Origin: Areca catechu
Lineage: Eukaryota > Streptophyta > Magnoliopsida > Arecales > Arecaceae
Length of the DNA: 64,000 nucleotides
Assembly: GCA_021397845.1 (NCBI GenBank)
Contig: CM038044.1
Coordinates: 82,221,942 to 82,285,941 of the forward strand
Direction: 5' to 3'
The notes beneath the pieces were generated by a model. The model searched no databases. It worked only from the letters and a program-made list of their open reading frames with translations, and was not told the origin of the DNA. How positions within the stretch are numbered: position 1 is the first letter of the stretch; every line of letters starts with the position of its first letter. Of the stretch, positions 1 to 11,600 are shown piece by piece. Made by a program: the position numbers and the translations under genes.

Positions 1-2047
1 CTAGGATGTGAGTGTTCATTGGAGAATGAGTTCACTGAATTGATCCAGATTGAGAATATCTAATGGAACCTTATCTGTTTGTCAATAGATAATTCTCATA
101 GTGGGAGTAGTGCATGTGGTCCTTTGACCTGAGACTACCATAGTACCTTATATACATGAATCCATACTTTGGTTCGCAGTCAATCATGACACTGAGTCAT
201 GCACGAGGTGATACTGGTTATGGTGGATTGTATATGAAGGTTGTGAGTAGGTCAACAAGGAATTGATCAGCCCTAGTAAGAGGGAATAGCATCCAGCTAA
301 TTTCAAATGATGGATTCAGGAAACCTTTGATCAAAGTATGAACATTAGAGTTATTTTCTAATGGTTCATTAATGAATCATCATTATAAAGATTGAGCTAG
401 GGATGAATATGAAAATTGGATTTGACAAATATCCATATTCATAATCATATTCGGGATGCAAGTTGATCAAAGGTCTGAATTGCCCGGTAACTCACCACTG
501 AAGGGTATTTTGGTAATTCCACCAAAATTCCACATCTTCCGGGTAGACATGATACGTTGCTAGACGTCAATCTTGTCTTGTAGGTATATGATTGAGTCAT
601 GGTAACTCAAATCAGTCAATTTGAATTAGATTCTAATTGACCGAGTCGAGCTAGTTTGAGTTGACCTAAATCGACTTAGTTGAGATCTAACCGAATTAAG
701 TCAGATAGCACTCGGACCTACTGCTGGCTAGGTGTGGAACCCAATGGGTCACACACAAAAGAAAATTGATGAAGGATTTAATTTGGAATTAAATCATGTT
801 TGCAGGATAAACACACTAGCATGTGTTGCAGACCAAATTTCTATTCGAATCAGATTCGAATTTGGTTCCGAATTGGGCTTAATTGGGTTCTAATTGAACC
901 AGATTAAGGTCCAATTTAATTTTTAGGACATTGGGCTAACCCATGGCTGAACCCAAGTGAATTTAATTCACTGAGACCCTCTCTCCAAGCCGCCCCCTCC
1001 CTTCTCTCACCCGCGCGCGCCAAGAAAGAAAGTCCACGCGCGTGGACTTCTCTTAAAACGTGTGAAAAAAAAAAAAAAAAAAAAAAAATGTCGGAGAAAT
1101 TTCTGAAGAAGAGCGTTTCAGATCCTTGTCTGGCACCCTTGGATCTGGATCTGATGGCCAGAAAAATTTAAGAAAAAGATCCATCGCTTTTCGGTCGCAA
1201 ATCCGTCTCCAAAAGTCGCGATCCTTCCTAAAGTTTTTCCGAGAGTTCTCCTCGTCGAAAAAACGAAAATCAAATCGGAGAATCATGATTTTTGGTTGAG
1301 GGGACGCGTGAGGAATGAGGGATCGTGATCACTGGGGTTTCAGAGGGTTGCGTTGTTTCGAGATGACACCCCTTTGAGATCTATAAATAGGGTTGGGGTT
1401 CTCGGGGGTTTTCACGCAACATAGTTCAGAGATCCAATTCCCTCACTTCCTCTCCAGAATACTCCTTCCTCTTGTTCTTGTTGGGTATTGTTTCCCTTAC
1501 AGAGGTATCCTCTGTCAAAACTCTGACCCTAAACAAGAATAAGAAGAAGGTCTTGAATGGTAAAGGAAAGAACAGTGAAAGGATCTTTTCTTCTTTTCTT
1601 TCTTGAATTAAGACTTTGACTGTCTTAATTTTTTCTTCCAATTCAATTCAAGAAAAGGGATTCAAGAAAGGGAATTCTTGAAGAAAATTCAAGAAGAGGA
1701 AAGAAGGAAGAAAAGGAAATTTTCAAGAAAGAAAATTTCAGCCTAAAGGTCCAAGAATTGAATTCTTGAAAAAGAATTCAAGAAGAGGAACCAAGAAATA
1801 GAAATTTTGTCTTCATTGTTTTTCTGTGTGGATCACCATTGGAGGGTGAAGATTTGGGCACCTGGTGGAGATTCAGAGTTTGGATTTTGCGATACAGGTT
1901 AGTATCTTGATTTGAGATTAAATCTTATATAAACATCCTATATGTTTTAATTCTTTTAAGGAGATTTTGGGTTGAAGGTTTGGTGAAGATTTCATTAAGA
2001 TAAAAATTTTTGAAATCTATGATTCCGCCTTGCCACCGAACCCTACA
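1..2047 (+). repeat. 5' LTR of element A (left part missing)
   Basis: Matches 7565-9609 almost base for base and ends CCCTACA just before the primer site. It holds a TATA box (1382-1389), a 24-A run (1065-1088; 22 A in the 3' LTR), a 20-bp perfect palindrome (1030-1049) and a purine-rich stretch around 1620-1800. The ends TG...CA are deduced from the 3' copy. Confidence 0.95.
1382..1389 (+). promoter_or_regulatory. TATA box of element A 5' LTR
   Basis: TATAAATA followed by AGGGTTGGGG; the same site occurs at 8944-8951 in the 3' LTR and in both LTRs of E. This is the expected Pol II core promoter; the transcript start should lie some 25-35 bp downstream. Confidence 0.7.
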
Positions 2048-2048
2048 G

Positions 2049-2060
2049 TGGTATCAGAGC
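2049..2060 (+). other. Primer-binding site of element A
   Basis: TGGTATCAGAGC, complementary to the 3' end of plant initiator tRNA-Met, starts two bases after the 5' LTR end. It primes minus-strand DNA synthesis. Confidence 0.95.
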
Positions 2061-2207
2061 CTCCTTATTAAGATTAAAATATATATTCTGAATTTTAGAT
2101 GCATTTTTATAAAAGTAACATGAGATGTAATATATGTTTGTTATAATGTCACAAATTAGGGTTTTCATTCAAACCCTAATTGTTGTAGAGATATGCATAG
2201 AGATCTA

Positions 2208-2470
2208 GTCATCATACTGAAATAAGGTTGCCCTGGCATAATGGTGGATCCATTATGTGGTAAATGGTTGTCCTAGTATGATGACACACTAATCACATTT
2301 TTGTGTTAATTATGCATATATGTTTGAAGTATGCCACTAATTAAGGTTTTCACTTAAACCTTAATTTGCATAGAGATATGTTTAGCCTTCTAGTCATCAT
2401 ACTGAAATAAGGTTGCCCTGGCATAATGGTGGATCCATTATGTGGTAAATGGTTGTCCTAGTATGATGGC
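2208..2470 (+). repeat. Two copies of a 78-bp dyad in the leader of A
   Basis: A 78-bp block (2208-2285 and 2393-2470, spacing 185 bp) has outer arms GTCATCATACT / AGTATGATGAC and inner arms CATAATGG / CCATTATG. The second copy has one mismatch in the outer arm. The flanks are also related, so this is a tandem duplication of about 185 bp. E has the same pair (49451-49528, 49636-49713); D has a single copy on the minus strand (57957-58034). The transcript could form a long hairpin. Confidence 0.8.
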
Positions 2471-2590
2471 ACACTATGGCACATATTTGCTAGAATGTGC
2501 TTTGTTTTAATAAAGCCCTCTTTAACAACATATTAAGTTGTAGTGTCATATACCAAAAGCAAAAATAATCAATATGATTAGTTTATCATT

Positions 2591-2733
2591 CGGTGTCTAG
2601 GAAAAGTGGTTCATGATCGGTAAAGAGGACGTGGTTTTTAATTGGTTCCGTTGACTGACCTGGTCAATTCTTATTGGTGTCTAAGGAAAGCAACGGGGGG
2701 ACTCCCACCACTCTCCCACTTACCTGGCCGGTA
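2591..2733 (+). other. Conserved leader module, copia A
   Basis: About 140 bp containing two related starts, GGTGTCTAGGAA (2592 on) and GGTGTCTAAGGA (about 2676 on), a CAAT/ATTG hairpin, a run of Gs and a closing ACCTGGCCGGTAT. The block recurs in E, D and B and, unexpectedly, in the leaders of the gypsy-derived element N (22996-23134, 27750-27888). Function unknown; it lies about 600 bp before the gag start. Confidence 0.7.
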
Positions 2734-2821
2734 TGATTAACTTAATTATTGATTAATATGCTCAGTGTAATATTCACTACATATGGCTTTCCTTCATGCC
2801 AAGTCATTATTATGTTATGAT

Positions 2822-3146
2822 CCATATTAGGTTTGTTGTGTACACACAAGGCCTTTTCTTTATGGTGACTAACATAATTTTTTCTTGGTACATTTGATGC
2901 TTATGGAATGATTTAATATAATACTTTGTTGTGTACACACAAGGGTATTATGATTAATATCATGACTATATAGCAATGAAGGGTCTAACTTAACTAAAAT
3001 ATTATAGTTTGTTGTGTACACACAAGACTATTAATATTTTAGAGGCCAAGATAAGTTGAGAATTGTATGAATTACAATTGGAAAGAGTTTTTCCTACCTT
3101 TGAACTTATATAAGATTTGTTGTGTATACACAAGGTCTTTTATAAG
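2822..3146 (+). other. Four-hairpin array with a common loop, leader of A
   Basis: Four copies of TTTGTTGTGTACACACAAGG or one-base variants (2832-2851, 2925-2944, 3008-3027, 3116-3135), each between different complementary arms. Hairpin 2 has ATAATAC/GTATTAT. Hairpin 3 has a 10+4 bp stem (2994-3007 with 3028-3042, one bulge). Hairpin 4 has 10 of 11 pairs (3105-3115 with 3136-3146). Hairpin 1 is weaker. The loop can form an inner UUGUG/CACAA stem and contains the self-complementary TGTGTACACA. Likely a structured RNA in the genomic transcript; role unknown. Confidence 0.75.
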
Positions 3147-3323
3147 GAATTAGGATCTCAACCCCACTAAGAGAACCAATTAGGGTTTTCTCGATCATCA
3201 CATTGAGGGTTATGATGCTTGATAAAATAGTGGGAGACATAATTAAGTTAAAGTCCTAATTTAATTATGTTTTGTCAACATTGATTGTCTGCTTATGTAA
3301 TGTTGTTTGTTAATGTAGATTAA

Positions 3324-6300
3324 ATGGCCTCTTCACTCTCACTCCGTAGCATTCTTGATGCAAATAAAATGACTGGACCAAACTATGTTGATTGGTTGAG
3401 AAACCTGAAGATAGTACTCAGCCAAGAAAGAATTTCTTATATTCTTGATACCCCAACCTTGGAACCATTAGGGGAAGATGCCTCGCAAGAGGATAAGACC
3501 ACATATAACACGTGGCAAAATGACTCACTTACTGTCAAGTGTATAATGCTTGCCTCTATGACCAATGAGTTACAGAGGCAACATGATAGCATGGACACAA
3601 ACTCCATATTGCTCAATTTAAAAGAACTTTATGGAGAACATAGTCGAACTGCAAGATATGAAATATCTAAGCAGTTATTCCGTGCAAGGATGACAGAAGG
3701 TACATCCGTACAAGACCATGTATTAAAGGTTATTGACCTAATCACCCGATTGGGTCAATTGGGTTTTGTTATGGATGGGGAGTTGAATCAGGATTTAATC
3801 CTGCAGTCACTCCCAGAGTCATTTTCGCAGTTTGTTCTTAATTATCATATGAACAAACTTAACACTTCCTTGCCTGAGCTGTTGAATATGTTAAAAACAA
3901 TAGAGAGCCATTTAAAGAAAAATAAGGCTCCACTTCTTCTTGTGGATGGTGTAAACAAGAAGAAAATAGGCAAAAAGGGTTCCAAGAGGAGGTTAAACCC
4001 AAAAGGGGGCATCAAGAAAAAGAAAGGAAAGAAGGCCTCCGGACAAATGACCTGCTTTCATTGTGGCAAGCCGGGTCACTGGAAAAGAAACTGCAAGGTT
4101 TACCTTGCAAGTCTGAAGCCCGGTGCTAGTAATGCACCAACAGGTATGTATGAGATACATGCAATTTTGTCATTAGACACTTCTAATTCAAACTCTTGGG
4201 TATTGGATACTGCTTGTGGTCATCATATCTGCAAATCATTGCAGGGACTACAGAACATTAGTGTTTTGAAGGAAGGCGACTTCGAGCTCTACGGTGCTGG
4301 AGGAGATTCCATCCAAGCAGAACCTGTAGGGACTTATATGTTGAAGCTGCCTTCTGGGAAGATTTTAGAGTTAAAGAATTGTTATTTTATGCCTAGAATC
4401 ATTAGAAACATCATATCTGTACCCTTGTTACTTAAACAAGGATATATTATGAATGTAATGAGCAGTGGCTGCTCAATCAGTTTTTCTATTGAAATAATAT
4501 TTAATGGCATATTTTGCAATGGTCTCTTAACTTTATCTTCTGATGACAATGTACTACATGTTAGTAATAAACGAAAAAGAGATGAAGTAAACAATACTTT
4601 ACTTTGGCACTGTCGTCTTGGACATATTAGTGAGCAGAGGATTAACAAGTTATACAAGGAAAAATTCCTTAATCCTTATGACTATGAATCATTAGGAACT
4701 TGTGAATCATGTCTCATGGGTAAAATGACCAAGACTCCATTTAGTGGACATAATGAAAGGACAACAGAGTTATTAGGACTCATACACACTGATGTATGTG
4801 GACCTATGACAACTCAGGCCAAGGGTGGATACTCATATTTCATCACATTCACTGATGACTTTTCAAGGTACGGATTTGTGTATCTAATGAAACATAAGTC
4901 CGAAGCTTTTGAAAAATTTTTAGAGTATCAAAGTATGGTAGAGAAACAAACGGGGAAAAGTATTAAGATCCTTCGATCAGATAGAGGAGGTGAATACTTA
5001 TCCACCGAGTTTCTTGATCACCTTAAACAAAAGGGAATCATCTCTGAATGGACTCCTCCTTACACACCACAATTAAATGGTGTTGCTGAAAGGAGAAATC
5101 ATACTTTATTAGATATGGTACGGTCCATGATGTGCTTCACAGACTTACCTGTTTCTTTCTGGGGATATGCCTTGGAAACAGCGGCTAATATTTTGAATAG
5201 AGTACCATCCAAATCTGTATCTGGCATTCCATATGAGTTATGGAGGGGAAGGAAACCCAATCTTAAGCACCTTAAGATATGGGGATGTCCAGCTTATGTC
5301 AAAAGAAATTTTGGACAAAAGCTTGATGCTAGAGCAGAAAAATGTCTATTTGTTGGATATCCCAAAAATAGTATAGGATATCTATTCTACCACCCTACTG
5401 AACAAAAGATTTTAGTCAGTAGGCATGCCATTTTTATGGAAAAGGAATTCATCCTACAAAAGGGCAGTGGGAGAAATATTGAACTTGAAGAAGTTCAACA
5501 AATAGATACATCTCAACAAAATCATAACACAGTTAGTATAGAACCTGAACACACCACTCCTATCCGTAAGTCTGATAGAGTGCGACATGCACCTGAAAGG
5601 TATGGGTTCATTATTGAAAATAATGAAGCCCGAATCATTGATAATGATGAGCCTCTAACATATACGGATGCTGTCATAAGTAGTGACTCAGACAAATGGC
5701 TGGAAGCCATGAGATCCGAAATGGACTCCATGCATGTCAACCAAGTCTGGACTTTGGTTGATGCACCAGAGAGTGTTAACCCTATTGGATGCAAATGGGT
5801 CTATAAGAAAAAGATTGGGACAGATGGCCAAGTTGAAACTTATAAAGCCAGATTAGTGGCTAAGGGTTTCAGACAAAAATAGGGAATAGATTATGATGAA
5901 ACATTTTCTCCTGTTGCCATGCTCAAATCTATTCGGATCATGCTTGCTATAGCAGCATATCATGATTATGAAATCTGGCAGATGGATGTGAAGACTACAT
6001 TCCTCAATGGTTTCCTTGAGGAAGAGGTTTATATGTCACAGCCAGAAGGTTTTGTCTTGGAGACTAAACCTAATCAGGTATGTAGGCTAAAGAAATCTAT
6101 TTATGGATTAAAGCAAGCATCTAGGAGTTGGAACATCCGATTTGATAAGACAGTCAAAGAATTTGACTTTATCAAAAATGAGGATGAACCTTGTGTGTAC
6201 AAGAAGACTAGTGGGAGTGCCATAGTTTTCTTGGTTCTGTATGTAGATGACATACTCCTCATTGGGAATGATATCCCAATGTTACAATCAGTCAAGGTAT

Positions 6301-7226
6301 GGTTATCTAAACAGTTTTCCATGAAAGACTTGGGAGAAGCATCTTATATACTAGGCATCAAGATCTATAGAGATAGATCTAGGAGGATGCTAGGTTTATC
6401 CCAGTCTAGGTACATTGACCAAGTGCTAAAAAGATTTAGCATGGAGGAAAGTAAAAGAGGTTACTTACCTATTGGTCATGGCATACATCTTTCTAAGAAG
6501 ATGTCTCCTAAGACACCTGAAGAAAGAAATAGAATGAATTCGGTACCTTATGCTTCGGCAGTAGGGTCTATTATGTATGCTATGTTATGTACTAGGCCTG
6601 ATGTGGCATATGCCTTAGGTATAGCCAGCAGGTTTCAGGCTGATCCAGGAGAGGATCATTGAAAGGCTGTGAAAAATATTTTTAAGTACTTAAGAAGAAC
6701 TAAGGATATTTTTCTAATATACGGAGGATCTGATCTTAAACTAGAAGCTTATTCAGATTCTAGTTTTCAATCAGATCCAGATGACAGCAAATCTATATCT
6801 GGGTATGTTTTTACCCTTAATGGAGGAGCTGTAAGTTGGAAAAGTTCTAAATAGCAAACTATAGCTGACTCAACAACTGAGGCAGAGTACATTGCTGTTA
6901 GTGAAGCTGCCAAGGAAGCTGTCTGGATGAAGAAGTTCATATCAGAGTTGGGCGTAGTTCCTGAGATTGAAGGTCCAGTATCACTTTACTGTGATAATAC
7001 GGGGGCTGTTGCTCAAGCAAAGGAACCAAGAGCTCATCACAAATCAAAGCACATTCTGAGACGCTTCCATCTCGTTCGAGAGATTGTCGAAAGACAAGAA
7101 GTCTGCATTAAAAGGGTAGAAACGAAGAACAACATAGCAGACCCGTTCACTAAGGCTCTATCACAGCGAGAGTTTGATCGCCACCTTGATTGTATGGGGT
7201 TAAGATTTAAAGGCGATTGGCTTTAG
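3324..7226 (+). pseudogene. copia gag-pol of element A, three stop codons
   Basis: A 1300-codon polyprotein frame starting ATG at 3324. Order: gag with CCHC zinc knuckle (about residues 244-257, intact), protease (Asp about 295 in LDTACG), integrase with HHCC (from about 429) and the D490...D553-X35-E589 triad, RT with YVDD (about 973-976), then RNase H with YSDSS, TEAEY and YCDNTGA blocks. Stops at 5880 (TAG), 6660 (TGA) and 6852 (TAG); at the same places E reads CAG, TGG and CAG. Reading frame is otherwise kept, so decay is by point mutation only. The encoded products would build the virus-like particle and copy and integrate the element. The start is chosen because it aligns in A, E, D and B. 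Confidence 0.95.
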
Positions 7227-7229
7227 TGC

Positions 7230-7239
7230 AAGTGGGAGA
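7230..7239 (+). other. Polypurine tract of element A
   Basis: AAGTGGGAGA immediately before the 3' LTR, the plus-strand primer. The same 10-mer serves E and, on the minus strand, D. Confidence 0.85.
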
Positions 7240-7240
7240 T

Positions 7241-9609
7241 TGAAAGATTGTGCCCTGAAAGCCAATTGAAATATTGTAATTTTGATCCCAAAATCAATGA
7301 ATTGACATTTTATAAAGGCATTATTTTCATCATTTGCTGTGTCTTTTTGATTTTATGATGAACCCCATAGATTAGGGCTATGGTTCTAGGGTTATGATGA
7401 GATCATACCAGTGAGACCTAAAGCCTTAAAACCCTAATCTAAAATATTCCTGGTCGATGGGACATTGAGTTGGGGATCAATGTTTCCGGCAAGACCAGCA
7501 CATCCTATATATGTTTTGTAATAAGGGTGACTGATCTCACAGTCACTTGTGTTTGACACTAATACTAGGATGTGAGTGTTCATTGGAGAATGAGTTCACT
7601 GAATTGATCCAGAATGAGAATATCTAATGGAACCTTATCTGTTTGTCAATAGATAATTCTCATAGTGGGAGTAGTGCATGTGGTCCTTTGACCTGAGACT
7701 ACCATAGTACCTTATATACATGAATCCATACTTTGGTTCGCAGTCAATCATGACACTGAGTCATGCACGAGGTGATACTGGTTATGGTGGATTGTATATG
7801 AAGGTTGTGAGTAGGTCAACAAGGAATTGATCAGCCCTAGTAAGAGGGAATAGCATCCAGCTAATTTCAAATGATGGATTCAGGAAACCTTTGATCAAAG
7901 TATGAACATTAGAGTTATTTTCTAATGGTTCATTAATGAATCATCATTATAAAGATTGAGCTAGGGATGAATATGAAAATTGGATTTGACAAATATCCAT
8001 ATTCATAATCATATTCGGGATGCAAGTTGATCAAAGGACTGAATTGCCCGGTAACTCACCACTGAAGGGTATTTTGGTAATTCCACCAAAATTCCACATC
8101 TTCCGGGTAGACATGATACGTTGCTAGACGTCAATCTTGTCTTGTAGGTATATGATTGAGTCATGGTAATTCAAATCAGTCAATTTGAATTAGATTCTAA
8201 TTGACCGAGTCGAGCTAGTTTGAGTTGACCTAAATCGGCTTAGTTGAGATCTAACAGAATTAAGTCAGATAGCACTCGGACCTACTGCTGGCTAGGTGTG
8301 GAACCCAATGGGTCACACACAAAAGAAAATTGATGAAGGATTTAATTTGGAATTAAATCATGTTTGCAGGATAAACACACTAGCATGTGTTGCAGACCAA
8401 ATTTCTATTCGAATCAGATTCGAATTTGGTTCCGAATTGGGCTTAATTGGGTTCTAATTGAACCAGATTAAGGTCCAATTTAATTTTTAGGACATTGGGC
8501 TAACCCATGGCTGAACCCAAGTGAATTTAATTCACTGAGACCCTCTCTCCAAGCCGCCCCCTCCCTTCTCTCACCCGCGCGTGCTAAGAAAGAAAGTCCA
8601 CGCGCGTGGACTTCTCTTAAAACGCGTGAAAAAAAAAAAAAAAAAAAAAATGTCGGAGAAATTTCTGAAGAAGAGCGTTTCAGATCCTTGTCTGGCGCCC
8701 TTGGATCTGGATCTGATGGCCAGAAAAATTTAAGAAAAAGATCCGTCGCTTTTCGGTCGCAAATCCGTCTCCAAAAGTCGCGATCCTTCCTAAAGTTTTT
8801 CCGAGTGTTCTCCTCGTCGGAAAAACGAAAATCAAATCGGAGAATCATGATTTTTGGTTGAGGGGACGCGTGAGGAATGAGGGATCGTGATCCCTGGGGT
8901 TTCAGAGGGTTGCGTTGTTTCGAGATGACACCCCTCTGAGATCTATAAATAGGGTTGGGGTTCTCGGGGGTTTTCACGCAACATAGTTCAGAGATCCAAT
9001 TCCCTCACTTCCTCTCCAGAATACTCCTTCCTCTTATTCTTGTTGGGTATTGTTTCCCTTACAGAGGTATCCTCTGTCGAAACTCTGACCCTAAACAAGA
9101 ATAAGAAGAAGGTCTTGAACGGTAAAGGAAAGAACAGGGAAAGGATCTTTTCTTCTTTTCTTTCTTGAATTAAGACTTTGACTGTCTTAATTTTTTCTTC
9201 CAATTCAATTCAAGAAAAGGGATTCAAGAAAGGGAATTCTTGAAGAAAATTCAAGAAGAGGAAAGAAGGAAGAAAAGGAAATTTTCAAGAAAGAAAATTT
9301 CAGCCTAAAGGTCCAAGAATTGAATTCTTGAAAAAGAATTCAAGAAGAGGAACCAAGAAATAGAAATTTTGCCTTCATTGTTTTTCTGTGTGGATCACCA
9401 TTGGAGGGTGAACATTTGGGCACCTGGTGGAGATTCAGAGTTTGGATTTTGCGATACAGGTTAGTATCTTGATTTGAGATTAAATCTTATATAAACATCC
9501 TATATGTTTTAATTCTTTTAAGGAGATTTTGGGTTGAAGGTTTGGTGAAGATTTTATTAAGATAAAAATTTTTGAAATCTATGATTCCGCCTTGCCACCG
9601 AACCCTACA
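7241..9609 (+). repeat. 3' LTR of element A
   Basis: 2369 bp, TG (7241) to CA (9609). TATA box 8944-8951, poly-A 8629-8650. Starts TGAAAGATTGTGCCCTGAAA as the LTRs of E do. An antisense frame of 165 codons (8480-8977, minus) is open here and has counterparts in both E LTRs; it is not called as a gene. Confidence 0.95.
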
Positions 9610-9978
9610 AGAAGAATGGATTTCAAAATTTTTCATTTTGAAACTCCAAACAACTAGAAACCCTATGTCCAAGATCCCTTATTCATTACAATCAACAAGT
9701 CATTCAAACAAGGTTTGAAAAAATACCTGGAATGCTAATTCCTTCTTCTTTCCACTAGGCACACAATTGCACTCCGGAGATGATCCACACAGGAATTAAA
9801 CCTAGGAACCACTCCTTAGTAGGTTGCTTAATCCATTGGGACTTTTCCAATAGCCTTTCTTCCTTTGGCAGCCTCTCCTTCCTTGCTCAGACCCTTGCCA
9901 TCCAATAAAGCACTCTGAGCCCTCTCCAAAACCTTTCTTTGCTCTCTTTATCACTTCCTAATTCTTTTCCTAAGCCCT
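9610..9978 (-). repeat. Remnant of an older minus-strand copia LTR
   Basis: Resembles the U5 side of the D and B LTRs read on the minus strand: compare CCCTATGTCCAAGATCCCTTATTCA-type sequence here with CCCTTAGCCAAGATCTCCTTATTCA-type sequence at 40873 on, plus ATACCTGGAATGCTAATTCC and GATGATCCACACAGG. Its left end is cut by element A and its right end by the LTR of C. No coding sequence. Confidence 0.65.
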
Positions 9979-11553
9979 TGTATTGATCCCTGGAATGATT
10001 TTGATGATTACAAAATATTGGAGCATGTATACATTACTAATTCTTTCAATTACTCAAGAAGTTTTGCAAGAAAGTATTTATCTTTATATCAATTGGTTTT
10101 CTATCCAGTCAAAATGTTCCAGTACTGTATGAACTCATGTACATTTCAAATTGTAAAGCCCTAATTTTTCATCCATATAATCTTGTAAAAAGGGCTATAA
10201 ATTAGTAAAAAATGAGTGCAAGTAGGTTAGACTTGTGTGGTAAACTCTTTGGACTCTTTGGAAGACCTACTCTTGTTGGAATCTTGATTTGAAGAAGTTT
10301 GGAGAAATTTAAAAGCATAAGAAGAATTTTTGCAAGAGCTGACTCATGGACCAAGAGTCAACTCCTATTCTGGCACGACACGAAGATTTCAAAGTTTCAG
10401 AAGTTCAAGCCGACTCGAGCTTTAAGAGCTAACTCGACCGGGACTTATGTTTTACCTTACTGAGAGTTTGACCCAACTCAGCCTAGAAGAGCCGACTCGA
10501 CCAAGAACTTGTATTTTTGATGACTGAGACATCGAGCCGACTCGAGCCCAGAAGAGGCGATTCGTCCAGAGTTTGTATTGTTGGTGACTGAGACTTCGAG
10601 CTGGCTCAGCTTTGAAGAGTCGACTCCTTCAGTATTTATTTTCCATTGACTGAGACTTCGAGCCGACTCATGCTTCTAGAGCCAACTCGAGTGTTGAGTA
10701 TTGGCCTATAATGGCTAGTTGTTGGAAATGTTTTTTGAATTCCAAAGTGGCTATAATGGCTATTTTCCGGTTCCCTAGGCCCTACAACGGCTAGTTTTGC
10801 TTGAAAACTATAAAAATAAGTATTTATGGAGGATTAACATAGATTCATAGATTATTCTTTGATTATTCTTTGGAAGTTAAGGAGCATTCAAGTTGATTTC
10901 AAGTCTTTCACCAACCAACTTCAAGTGAGCATTCAAGAAAGGATTCAAAGCTTCACCAACTGATCTTCATTCTTAAATCCAACCTTTTGAAGAAGTTAAG
11001 AAGTAGCTTAAAGAGCATTCAAGAGCATTTAATGCTAAGCTTCAATTTGATCTTCATCGGCAACACTCAAACAAATTTGGTTTGTTATAAAGTTGCTATT
11101 TCTATTTGTTATATCTTGTTTTATCTCTAAGAACAGCAAGGGGCTGTGTCTTGAGAGTGTGTTGGGTTTCTTTGGTGAGCCCGGTTCTAAAAGTCAAAGG
11201 GTGTTAGGTTCTTGGTTAGCCTGTGTTAAAACCAAATATGGGTTTTCTTTGGTGATCCCGTATTAAAACCAAAGCGTAGAGGTTTGGATTGTGAGCCTAT
11301 CAAAACAATCCGACTATATTCCGATAGGGGATATAGTAAAAATCCTAAGTGGTGCATGGGTAGTAGATGTAGGAGTGGGTTGCTCTGAACCATTATAAAT
11401 CTCTTGTATTTGTGATTGCTTTGATTGTGTTTAATTGTTTGCTTCCGTATTGCATAATTCACCACAACACCCAAAGGATTTTAAATTGTACATACTTGCT
11501 AAAATTTTTATAATCCCAATTCACCCTCCTCTTGGAAAGCCACCTAGGCGACA
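9979..11553 (+). repeat. 5' LTR of SIRE-like copia element C
   Basis: About 1575 bp ending GGCGACA just before a primer site. The start TGTATTGATCCCTGG is inferred from the change of sequence after the remnant and may be a few bases off. The matching 3' LTR is not in the window. Contains a five-copy minisatellite (10405-10700). Confidence 0.65.
10405..10700 (+). repeat. 63-bp minisatellite inside the LTR of C
   Basis: About five diverged copies, starting near 10408, 10471, 10533, 10597 and 10660, of a unit with GAGCCGACTCGAGC, GAAGAGCCGACTCG and GACTGAGACTTCG blocks. The copies differ by substitutions and small indels, so the array is old. Confidence 0.75.
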
Positions 11554-11555
11554 AG

Positions 11556-11567
11556 TGGTATCAGAGC
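11556..11567 (+). other. Primer-binding site of element C
   Basis: TGGTATCAGAGC two bases after the LTR end: initiator tRNA-Met primer. Confidence 0.9.
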
Positions 11568-11600
11568 AGAGTCTTTGAAATTTTCTTAGAGTAAAGATTG

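Larger units (their letters stand above)
1..9609 (+). mobile_element. Ty1/copia LTR retrotransposon A (5' end outside window)
   Basis: A nearly complete copia element: 5' LTR, Met-tRNA primer site, long leader, one gag-pol frame in the order gag-protease-integrase-RT-RNase H, purine tract and 3' LTR. About 324 bp of the 5' LTR lie left of base 1, inferred from the 2369-bp 3' LTR. It is a close relative of element E. The bases after the 3' LTR are AGAAG, but the left target-site copy is out of view. By eye the LTR pair shows about 22 differences over some 2045 comparable bases, so insertion is fairly recent. It sits in an older minus-strand LTR remnant (9610-9978). Confidence 0.95.

Noticed and set aside
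1053..1286. Minus-strand frame rich in Phe near the poly-A run
   Set aside because: Translation of the LTR A-run; differs with run length between the two LTRs of A.
2822..3146. Regularly spaced 20-bp repeats resembling a CRISPR array
   Set aside because: Only four copies, spacing 83-108 bp, stems belong to the flanks rather than the repeat, no cas genes and a plant retrotransposon context.
9610..9614. AGAAG as target duplication of element A
   Set aside because: The left flank is outside the window, so it cannot be verified.
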